64,000 nucleotides of DNA, from positions 15,562,001 to 15,626,000 of the forward strand of contig CM038915.1 in NCBI GenBank assembly GCA_021904315.1, in the 5' to 3' direction. The translations under genes were made by a program, and so were the position numbers. Below, one piece after another: positions 34,027-44,388 of this stretch. This DNA comes from Sphagnum magellanicum. Taxonomy: Eukaryota; Streptophyta; Sphagnopsida; Sphagnales; Sphagnaceae. Below the pieces are notes generated by a model, which did not search any database, had not been told where the DNA came from, and saw only the letters and a program-made list of their open reading frames with translations. Position 1 is the first letter of the stretch. Each line of letters opens with the position of its first letter.

Positions 34027-37000
34027 ATGGAGAGTGAAACAACAAACATGGTAATAGAAAATGTGAAAATAAACAAAAAAAAATTCATGGAAACCTACAT
34101 TCATGAAGAGTGGCTGCGATTACTACAAGAATGCCATAGTCATTGTCGAAAGGACAATAAGGGATTTATTTGTGTTTATTGTCATTGTAAGAACTTGACA
34201 ATGTGGATCAATGAATATTGAAAGAAAGGGTGTGACAAAGTTGTGGATTCCGGAAGGAATCCTCTCAAACTGATGTTATACCCACCATTAAAAAATGCAA
34301 CAGAAGTGTGTGTCTTATGAAGGGTGGAAACATTATCAAATATAGGGTGAAGGCAAATGCATTGTCGAAGCCAAGGAGCAATTGCCCTTCAACTACATTA
34401 GTTTTACAACTAATACAAAAGTTTAAACACAAGCACGAAAAGGAGAAAACCCTGCCTTGGTTCGTGATGAAGTTTAATAGGATTTTGTTTTTGTTTGCAA
34501 AAAACGCCTCACGAAACATGGAGGCTAAGCAGTCAAACAAGTTTTGAAGCCAGAAAGGATTTTCGAGCACACCACTTTGCCGAAATCCATCACTCGGAAG
34601 AAATCACAACACAATGGTATTGGATCACACCTTTTTTATTTGAATCTCCAACATTGCAATATTTCCATAAGTTTTGACAAAATCCAATAACAATTGTAAA
34701 GCGCTCGCACAATATTAGTCTAATTTTTCATGTGCATTTGAAAAGCAGCTTGTATCAATTCATGTGGAACATGTTTCAATTTACATCTAACCGTCCCCAA
34801 AATTCTAAAAATTTCAAACCTTTCCAACAAAAAATCATGTTTCGATCATGTTTCAATAATATCATTCCATGTTTCAACATTCTATCAGTTCCAAAGAAAC
34901 ATGTTACGATACCAGTGGGTAAGGTTATGGCATTTTACACTTCTATATGTGCTTACAAGTCCATGAATGCCTATTACAAGTCCAATGTTATCTACATTTC
35001 ATAGTTTTATATGTGCTGACAGGTCCATAAATGTTTGTAACAAGTCCAATGTTTGTTATTCCTTGGATCAAATGACTAGCGCAATATCTAATTGGTCTAC
35101 ACAACTCATAAATTTCTCAGAACTCATGTACATGGATTCATGATAATTGTACATGTCAATGTAAATGAATTTTCATATTTTTGTGTTGCTCGTATGTTAT
35201 TGTAAACTAAATTTTATTTGAGATTCAAGAAAGCAAATCCAAATGCAATAATGGGAAAACAAACATTTCAAGGGCTCAAACCATTCTTTGTGAAGTCAAT
35301 GAAGGAACAAAATACATGCTATTGCATATATCATGTTGAGTTGGATGAATTGCCGCTAGGGCTAAATAATTTGAGGGTAAAATTTGAACTTCACCATAGT
35401 GGTGAGTGTGAATGTAGATGTTCATATGTGTGTTTTCATGCTAGTCATTTTAGATGTGGTGCCTCATCTAAGGTGTTTGAAAGCATTACAAAGATGTGGT
35501 AGTTGATTGTGTGTGAAAAAGGGGAAGAGGAAGAATGGCATAAGAAAAAATGTTTGTATTGTCAATGTGGTGAGTGTGGTGTGGAGAATTTCCCATTCTC
35601 TCCAGAAGAAGTCACTAGTTCTAGTGAAGCCCTAGTAGAATGGAAGAGATTTGCCATGGAAACAACCATGATTAGGTCTGGTAAAACCTTGGAAAAGCTC
35701 ACATTAGTTTACAAGAAAACAAGCAGTGATGAATTTGTTCATTACTTTAAGCCAAAGTTATAAACCTTTATAAGGCACAACTTTGTGTCTAGATGGCAGG
35801 ACAAGCAATTCAAAAGTAATATCAAGTCTTTCCCGCATCAAATTGTGGTATCTATTGTAGACTTTGATGAAAACTACACTTTTGAGACTAGAATGAAGTT
35901 TAATCTATGCATTGGCATAGTTATTAGATTAACATACTAGTGCACATAACCTATCTTCATAACCCCCATCCTGATCCTTATGACAAAAAATCATGAATTT
36001 TAACATAATACCACTTTTACATTTTTAACGATCAAAAACATGATTATGAGTTTGTTCAACACTACTTCAAGCTTCATTGGCAGCACATGGTGGCCAATGG
36101 TTATGCACCGAAATGGCATTGGGTTTGGAGTGATAGTTATGTTTCACAATTCAAGAGTTCCAAGCCATGGTTCTTTGTAAGCAAGTATCCCAATTTGACT
36201 TGGGGGTGTAAGATGTTATGGAATTTCTTTAAAAACGAATGTGGCAAAGGCCCACACGATGGTGCAGGAGCAGTGATCAAAAGGTTTTTGTGCAGAGAAC
36301 AACTTGATGCTCATGGTGCAAAGCTCCAAAATGTAAAGGAGGTGGTGGGTTTTCTACACAAGCATTTATCTAAGAGGCTTGAAACATCATTTACTGGTGT
36401 GAGGAAGCCTTTACAACGAGTATTTTGGCTTGTGAAGGTAGATGAGGTTTGGCAAAACTCAAGTTCCTTCAACTGTGACCTTATAAAAGGAACTATGAAA
36501 TTACATTCAATATGTGTTACTAACAAGAACAATCTAACCACCTTGATGGTAATGGACCTAGCTTTCTTTCGTTCCTACTACCTAGAAAGGCAATGGTCAA
36601 AATGTAAAAACATACGCTGGACTAGCAAATGGGTTCCTAAGTGATTGCAACCTACTAACATTAGAGCAATCAAGAATGCCATGTTTGATGAGTGGGATCG
36701 ACAGTGGGACTATGATGTACATGGAGATGTTTTGGCTGCTACCTTGGACATTGGTGATAATTTTGCAATTAATGCGAAGGTTGGAAATTTGGAGGATGTA
36801 GACTTTTGGTTAGTATGTTGCACCAAACCTCTTCACCAAGTCAAAAAATCTTTCACAGATAAGTGGGGGACATCATTTGCTGAAGGAGATGATGTGGTAG
36901 TTGGTTTATACTACCAAAAGTGGGGTAGTAGCAAATTGTCATATGTGTTGTTGAAGGATTCACATTTGGTTTGCATGCATGTTCATCTTATACGAGTCGC

Positions 37001-37103
37001 GAAGTTTTTAATGCCACCTAAAGATCATAGGGTTAGTGGCAATGATGGGGTGTATGAATTAACTATTGATACTCTTACATGCATAAGATCTATAATTGCC
37101 TAG
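34027..37103 (+). mobile_element. Degenerate DDE-type DNA transposon, superfamily not assigned
   Basis: Consecutive + strand fragments read as one decayed protein. The first (34027-34221) has a Cys/His cluster (HSHCRKDNKGFICVYCHCK). A second (34308-34547) has TLPWFVMKFNRILFLFAKNA. A cysteine-rich part (35218-35763) has CYCIYHVELDELPLGL and CLYCQCGECG. The core has IVDFDENYTF (Asp codon 35860), VWSDSYVSQFKSSKPW (Asp codon 36132) and ECGKGPHDGAGAVIKR (Asp codon 36258), spaced like a DDE/DDD triad. A final domain (36645-37103) has DVDFWLVCCTKP and GLYYQKWG. In-frame stops at 35500, 35761 and 36642 and a frame change between 35930 and 36087 show it is dead. I know similar unnamed proteins in land-plant and animal genomes but cannot place the superfamily. 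Confidence 0.7.
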
Positions 37104-37659
37104 TTAAAGGATGATTTAGGTGTGGTTGGCTTTTCCATCATCATTATTATGATTGTTTATAGTTGATGTTGTTGGACAAATTTTGTAAATTCAAGTGCTT
37201 ATATTTAATACACGTTTTATTCCAAATAAATTAAACAACCAACTTCTAGGTCTTAATTAATTATGACCCTTGTTAGTAATATAATTTGGATTTATCTTGT
37301 ATGGTGACCAAGTGTTCAACATGATGATCAAAAGTAGTTTTGGAGAAGGCCTTCAATTGAGTACTTGCTTTAGGTGTAGATTAAACGGACTACTTTTTGG
37401 TGTGATTTCCACTTTGTATTGATTGGGCGTCTTTATTTTTTGCTTACACATTAATGTTGAATGTGTAGAAAGAAGAGTTAATGCAATGGTCATTCTTTGT
37501 TGTTCATGTAGTGTACTTAGTTGTTAGGTGTGCATTCATTTTTCCCATCTTGAAGGTTGATTTTAAGCTACACATGGAGCCTTTGTGGTTAGTGTTTGAT
37601 CTATGCAAGGATCCATTCATAGGGGAGGAGACTTGAGATAAAAAGGCAATTTTCATATG
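37104..37659. other. Spacer between transposon and satellite array
   Basis: AT-rich sequence without a frame. It may be the 3' untranslated or subterminal part of the preceding element. Confidence 0.4.
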
Positions 37660-38610
37660 GCAGATTCAAACATGAAAGTTGCCACCAAAAAAAATTGGTA
37701 TGGTGGAATTTCATAATGTTTTTTATTTGGTAATTGATAATGCTTGGGTTTTGGTGACGAATTTAGAAGTGAAAGTTGCCACAAAAAAAAAATGGTGTTA
37801 GAAGTTCACAATGTTTTCGATGTGGCAATCGACATTGGTTAAGTTTCTGGTGACAAATTCAGAAATGAAAATTGCCACAAAAAACAAATTAGTATGTTGG
37901 ACTTTCATAATGAACTTTTGATGTGGTAATTGATAGTGCTTGGGTTTTTTGTGATGGACTCAAAAGTGAAAGTTGCCATAAAAAACAAAATTTGGTATGT
38001 TGGAAGTTCATAATGTTTTTAATGTGGTAATTTGTAATGCTAGGGTTTCTAGTGATAGATTTAGAAGTGAAAGTTGCCACAAAAACAAATTGGTATGTTG
38101 GAAATTAATAATGTTTTTAATGTGGCAATGGAAAGTGCTTGGGTTTCTGGTGACAGATTCAAAAGTGAAAGTTTCCACAAAAAACAAATTGGTATGTTTG
38201 GAATTTCATAAAGATCTTCTAATTTGGTAATTGAAAGTGCTTGGGTTTTTGGTGACAAATTCCTAAGTGAAAAGTTGCCACAAAAAACAAAATTTGGTAT
38301 GTTGGAAGTTCATAATGTTTCTAATGTGGTAATCTACAATGCTTGGGTTTCTGATGATAGATGTAGAAATGAAAATTGCCACAAAAAGCAAACTTTGGTA
38401 TGTTGGAAGTTCAAAATGTTCCTAATTTGGTAATTGACAATGCTTGGGTTTCTTGTGAAAAATGTAGAAGTGAAAGTTGCCACAAAAATGAAATAAATGT
38501 TTGGATTAATTTCAAATTAAGTTTACTCCTTATCTTATATCTGATAAATGCATGAGTTTCTAATGACAAATGCAGAAGTCAAAGTTGCCACCAAAAATAA
38601 AGTTAGTTTG
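37660..38610. repeat. About 100-bp satellite array, ten anchors
   Basis: The anchor GAAAGTTGCCAC, or a one-base variant, recurs at 37674, 37771, 37867, 37968, 38069, 38167, 38269, 38371, 38472 and 38580 (periods 96-108). Each unit also has TTGGTATGTTGGAAGTTCAT, AATGTGGTAATTGACAATGC and TTGGGTTTCTGGTGACA. It starts about 550 bp after the last transposase domain. Confidence 0.93.
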
Positions 38611-40527
38611 TTATGTGCATATGTGTTATAGGTTTAATTGATTTGTCATGTGGTAATTGATGGGTACTTGAAATTTTGTGACATGCAAAGATGTAGATCA
38701 AGTGAAAGTGGAATAGGTTGACATGGGGAATACATTCCTTGTAGAATTTTAGTTTAATTACCAGTGGGCTATTACCTTGATGAATTTGTTACATGACATT
38801 TGCCATGTTTAGCTTGTTTTGGAACATGGACTTGGTTATGGATAGAACTTCATAATGGATTTTAGACCCTTTAAACATAAGTCCCACCTGGTGAAGATTT
38901 ACTCTATTGACTATAACCAAATGAGAGCTTGTGTTTGAAGGTTCTAGAATTCATGTTTTCTAGTTGGTGAATACATATATTATTTTTGGAGGTTTAAGTT
39001 GGTAAAACTTACAAAATGTATAGATTATGGAGGACATAAATGCATGATATACATAGATATCAAAACATTCAATTGTGGTAAGTGCCTTGTCATTTTAACA
39101 AGGATATTTATATTCAGTGATTATTACAATGGATGAATGCATGTAAAGTGCATGTATTATGTAGGAACATGAATAACTATAATTGAAAAAAAATATTGAG
39201 TAAAAAACTAGTCCTATAATGCATAGATATAGTTTAAATTAGTATTGATACAATGCCATACACTACACCAAATATGGATCTCATTCAGTCAATTTGTTTA
39301 CATTCAAAAGTTGAAACAATTGTAAAATATATCTTTATACATCCATAACAATAGTCTAATAATGGTAATAACATAATATGTTTGATATGAAACAAGTTCT
39401 GATCAATGGGTGCTTCCACCAAATTCATGAAACATATGAGAAAGTTATATACACTTCTCTCCCCTATAGACTCACCAAACAAAATTTTCAAAAATGGTAA
39501 CTCTAAAACTATAATATGAAAGTATAACATGTTTTATTTTTCTCAAAGGCCTGGATAGTGAGTTAAATACTTTTTCTTAAGCAATTGTAATTTTATTAAT
39601 AGATGGATTTGTCTATAATTCTGCACTCAATTGATGTACCATACTAAAACCAACAATAATGTTTAATGAAAAATACTACTTGGGGCAATATGTAGGGGCA
39701 ATTTTTAAAGGCAATTTGTTCAATTGAAAGAAGAATACATGTAGCTCAAAATCTGTTAAAAAAGGTTAGCCTTTAAAATTAATGCTTAATAGATTTGTTC
39801 ATAATAAGAAATTATTCTCATCAATAGGCAGTACTTTAACTTTGAAAACTTAAAAACCTAGCAACAAAGAAAAATTATGCAAGTTAGTTACATTACACAT
39901 GTAATTTGTGAATATTTGAAACTTATGTAATAGACATCAAGAATTTTGCTAATAATACCTCATGCTAAGTTATAATTTTAATCTAAATTATAAATTAAGT
40001 TTGAAAAACAACAAAAAATGAAAAGGAAAAAACTCACATGTATAGTTGTCCATCATGACACCAATGCTTCAATGGATCAACGTTGCACACGCCTATCAAA
40101 AATCCCTTGCCACAAAGTTGACCAAAAAACCTTCAAGTAGAAAATTGAGCCAAAAAAAACCCCACAAATAACACCCAAACAAAATAAGCTTGGAGAATGT
40201 GTATATTGTGTCAAAATTTTGGATATGTTTCAAGGGTTCAAAATACAAATGTAACATGAAATGTATGTTTCAATTGTTTGTCAAAACCATAACAAAAGAA
40301 TAAAATGAAACATATATCTACATACAAGACATTTGTACAATTTTGAAATTACACCTATGTAATTCATGTATTGTAGACAACTTACTAATACACCACATTC
40401 ACTTACTCTTGAGTGCTTTGGGTTGCTTCATAGACTTAGAAGCTGCTTGTTGGGTTGTCTTTGCAATTGAGATTTTGTCTACAATTGTTGTTTTTTTCAA
40501 CTTCTTATTTGTATTGGCATCAAGTTT
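38611..40527. other. Intergenic region, no gene seen
   Basis: AT-rich, no supportable frame. Several ATGTTTCA/GAAACATA phrases at 40208-40312 resemble those near 33480-34900. Confidence 0.4.
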
Positions 40528-40809
40528 TTAAAGCTTATATTGGTGGCCTTGGGAATTGAACTTCTTCCTTTTTGCTTGTGGTTTTTGGAAGCCCTCATGG
40601 TGCTTGCTAGCTTCATCATCTTGGTCGGCAACTTTTCTTTTCTTGTTTGGAAGAGGATGCTCACCATCTTCACTTGATGCACCTTGGTTTTCTTCAACAT
40701 CTACATCATCTACCTCAGAAGTGTCCATGCTATTAGAATCACTACCATCATCCTCATTTGCAATTTCCATATGTAATTCTTTATTTGTTGCCAAAGGTTT
40801 CATTACCAC
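40528..40809 (-). pseudogene. Acidic ORF with a basic nuclear-localisation-like motif, possible transposon fragment
   Basis: A 93-codon minus-strand frame is very acidic in its middle (Asp/Glu/Ser-rich) and then has PNKKRKVADQDDE, a basic cluster like a nuclear localisation signal, and a Lys-rich end. No domain is recognised. It lies downstream, on the same strand, of the RING-like fragment at 42210-42900, separated by a satellite array. The two could be pieces of one decayed gene. Confidence 0.4.
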
Positions 40810-41170
40810 TAGGTCACCTTTTTGTTGTCCATCAAGAACATGTGCTTGTGTAGCAACTTTTTAAAGTGCTTGACCTCTAGCCTTTAATGGGTTGGTGACC
40901 TCAGTTTCCACCACATGTGGACTAGTTTGATGCTTCATATGTATGTTGCCCTCACTTGGGTTGATGTCTTGAACCTTGTATACACTACCTAAAAGTAGTT
41001 GGGTATGAGTACCACACTTTAAAAAAATGGTTGGGCTTTTGACAAACTAATGAATGTAGGTTCAAGCTTCATTCGATTTGCCCCTATAAAAATATCACAC
41101 AACTAGGTAGATCAAAATTTACAAAAAGGTTACACACACCCAATGAATCAAATACTTCATAGGTCTAATT

Positions 41171-41720
41171 AAGGATTGTCCAAGTACTCTACCCCACAAA
41201 AATTCATCTTACTGTACATAAAGTATACACAACTTTTACATAAATATGAACCTCCATATAGACTTGAGGAATATCCAAGTATTGTCCCACACAAAAGTCA
41301 TCTTAATGTACACAAAATGCACATAAGTTGCCCATAAATCAAAACTTGCATATACATGTAAGGACTATCCAAATACTCTACCACATAAAAACATCTTAAT
41401 GTACATAAAAAATACACACAATTGTACATAAATCTAAACTTGCATATATAATTAAGGACTATTCAACTACTAAGAAGTCATTCTAAGTACACATTAAATT
41501 CACACAACTACATAAATTTCAACATTTGTAGACACATTTAAAGACTTTGCAAGTTCTTCCATCACAAAACTCACCTAATGTACATCCATCTTCACTAAAT
41601 TACACAAATTAAAACATGCATGGACATCCATACTTATACATCATAAGTCACCTACTGTATATCAAATTCAAGATCACACTACACAAATCAAACCTGCACA
41701 TACACATAAGGACTTTGAAA
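41171..41720. repeat. About 94-bp tandem repeat, five to seven units
   Basis: AAGGACTATCC or variants recur at 41171, 41265, 41360, 41454 and 41540, with a weak unit near 41620 and one at 41707. Units share CTACCACATAAAAACATCTTAATGTACATAAA-like content in short blocks such as CATCTTAATGTACA and CACACAA. Confidence 0.85.
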
Positions 41721-42209
41721 GTGTGTTAGGTTTCATAGAAATCACAAATTAATACATAATGTGTTCTTCCATAAACAAAACATCCAATTGTAAAGAAACA
41801 GATGGAAACTTAACCACCTAAGAATCATAAGGATTTATATTTGAATAGGCAATTAAACTACTATGGAATAAATGTTATGCAAGGAACATTTTGAAACAAG
41901 TTCTAGGTGTCAGATCACATAACACAAATGTGACTTTAAGCAAAGTTTCATGTACATTGGATTAGCACAAAAGACTTTGGTGTCAACCATGAACTTCATA
42001 ATTATTAACTTGGGATGGAAATTCAATTTAGCCACATGTGGACAGTTCTATTAGCTAATTGAAACCATGTTCAAAATGTTCTACCCAAAATGACACCAAA
42101 GAGCATTTTATAGCTAATTGTTTCTATACATAGATCCACATGACTACCAACAACAAATTTGAAACTGAATGAAATAAGTTTCTGTATTTTCACTTTTTTA
42201 TTACTAGTT
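41721..42209. other. Spacer, no gene seen
   Basis: No array unit or supportable frame between the satellite and the RING-like fragment. Confidence 0.4.
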
Positions 42210-42900
42210 TGTCTATAAGGCCCAACCATTGCTCCACTCCCAGGCTTGATGACTCTTGTAAATGCCACTAGCCCTTGTGCATTTCTTCCCCACATAACAC
42301 ATCAATGCATTTTGTGGACTGACTGAAGTGGACAAATGCACATTGACCATGGTAAACATGTTTACAAGATGCAATTTGTCCTGACCACACCAATTTAAAA
42401 CCCATCCCACTAAAAGGACAATGTTCAGCCCAAATGCATGTTGGTTCATTACTTTCCAAATTAGTTGATGGAAGGGGAAAACTAAAAAATGTAACCAACC
42501 GTTTTTGAAACCTTGTAAGGAGGGATCGCACAACATTGTCATTTCGTTGGGCATGTGCAAGTTGTCCTTCTAAGGCATACAAACCACCCCCAACACTATT
42601 TGAAACCTTATTCAATTTTTCATAAGCAGAGACCCAAGGGCCTTTGCAAGACCCATGAATAAATCAACAACACCTTTATGTGTGTCAATTTGCTGTTGCA
42701 AATCTTCTCATTTTTCTTTAATGTTACTTTCCATCTTAATAAGTAGGGTAGATAAGAGTTCTTTCGCTTTCCGGAGGTGATTATTACGATCTTCCATTTG
42801 GCTGCAGGCTTTTGCTGCCGCCATAACACCAACTTCTTTCTTTGTCTTGGTAATCGCCAAGCTCTCTTTTCCTGCTTTCAATTGAACTTCTACCAATGCG
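42210..42900 (-). pseudogene. Decayed coiled-coil and RING-like zinc-finger ORF
   Basis: Minus strand. 42896-42708 encodes a charged helical stretch (VEVQLKAGKESLAITKTKKE, RNNHLRKAKELLSTLL), then a stop, then more in the same frame (DLQQQIDTHKGVVDLFMGLA). After a one-base shift, 42615-42268 gives ALEGQLAHAQRNDNVVRSLL and a Cys/His cluster: WAEHC, about 17 residues, SCKHVYHGQC, about 10 residues, KCIDVLCGEEMH. The C-x-H-x2-H-x2-C core with flanking cysteines resembles a RING-type finger. The stop and frameshift mark it as broken. A decayed transposon-associated protein is my inference; I cannot name a family. Confidence 0.5.
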
Positions 42901-43499
42901 ATGTAACATTATTGTTCTTCAATGCCAGCACCTACCATCACAAAAACACCCTTAGTCAAACAAACCCTAAATAATCTACACTTTGACTTCACAAATAGTG
43001 AAAGTAACAAAGGATGTGGACAACATGTTATGACACCAGAAGTGACATTTAAGACCCTTAGTATATGGATAAACTTCATTTGTAAGAATGGAGAACCCAA
43101 AAATGCTCTAAATTTTTATGATCTTTGCTACATTTGATGCTAATATGAATGTTCCAAACATGATTTTGAAACTATAGAACCTTAATGGCTCAATGGCTCA
43201 AATTTGACACATTAACTTGAAGCTACAAGTCCAATAATGTAAAAATGCACAAAGTTTCTAGGGGAAGAAACACACCATGATGAAGATGATTATAAAAACT
43301 TGACCTTCTTTACTATTTTTGAAATGACCACAAAATTGTGTATAAATAGAAATAAAGGAAGAAAACATAGAAACAACAACAAAAAAGACTTGAAAATCGA
43401 AGGAAACCCTACATGGCAATCTTTAAGCTTTGTTGCCTCTTGGTTTTCGATTTTTTGAGTAGGCAATAAAGGAGATTTGAAATGCTACTATTATATTAT
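42901..43499. other. Spacer, no gene seen
   Basis: AT-rich, with no supported feature. One end of the PIF/Harbinger element that follows may lie here; I did not find terminal repeats. Confidence 0.35.
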
Positions 43500-44240
43500 G
43501 TTTGAACATTGTGAACACAAAAATAGATGTGTCCTATAACCACTTGTTAAGGATAGAATTGAATTGTCTTTGTTAGACAAACTAGATGGAAGTATTGGAC
43601 AGATAATTGTGTTGTCACTATTAAATAAGTTGGACAAAGGAAGTTTTAGTGATTGATAGGGTGGACATAAGTAGAAGATGATTGTGTAGGATTAAGATTG
43701 ATGTGGCTTAATTCAAACATGTTTTTTATATATGGTGGGAATTTGAATAGATCTTGAGAAAAACATTATGAGGAAGGAGGATTATTATATTAGTTTTTGG
43801 AAGAAAAATTAGGATTTGAAAGAAAAGTAATTTAGAAATGGAGAAGTTCAACTAAGGAGATTAGATAACACTTCAATTAATAATGTTGTGGAGTTTGTGG
43901 TTCCTAGCAACACTAGCACACCTGTAAAACATTGACAAGGTGCAAAGAGGGCAAAAAAAACAAAACACATGAATAGAAGCAATGACAATGCAATGCACGT
44001 TCAAGCACATGCAACCCAAAAGATGGCATCCACAACTTTAAAAAAAACAACGATTCTTGAAGATGCTCACATCTATGCACTTTGCTAGATGAACAACTAG
44101 CTTCATTAAAGGTGAAAGAATATTTCTAGTTGCATCAACATGAGGAGTTGCAAAAGTTCCAAACTTGTCTTGCATTTGCAGCAATTAATTTGTTAACTCC
44201 ACAACCTCTTGTGATAGTTAGCACAAAACTTTTTGTTGAA
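43500..44240 (+). mobile_element. PIF/Harbinger ORF1 (Myb/NAM-associated type), decayed
   Basis: A + strand frame, with many stops, reads LDKLDGSIGQIIVLSLLNKL, GAKRAKKTKH, HATQKMASTTLKKTTILEDA and HEELQKFQTCLAFAAINLLT. This resembles the C-terminal half of plant PIF/Harbinger ORF1 or NAM-associated proteins, where a conserved Gly-x-Lys-x-Ala-Lys is followed by a Leu/Glu-rich helix. It is convergent with the transposase remnant beginning at 44389, the usual two-ORF layout of PIF/Harbinger elements. ORF1 normally helps bring the transposase to DNA. Confidence 0.6.
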
Positions 44241-44388
44241 ACATCTAGCACATAACTTATTTGATTCTACAAACTTAACAGCCTAGAGCTTAAACAAAGA
44301 AAATAACTTCATAGAAAATAATGAGTAAATAAATAGTTCAAAAAATAGTAAGGAATTTTATTCATGTATGGTTGTTGTCTTTGATTGT

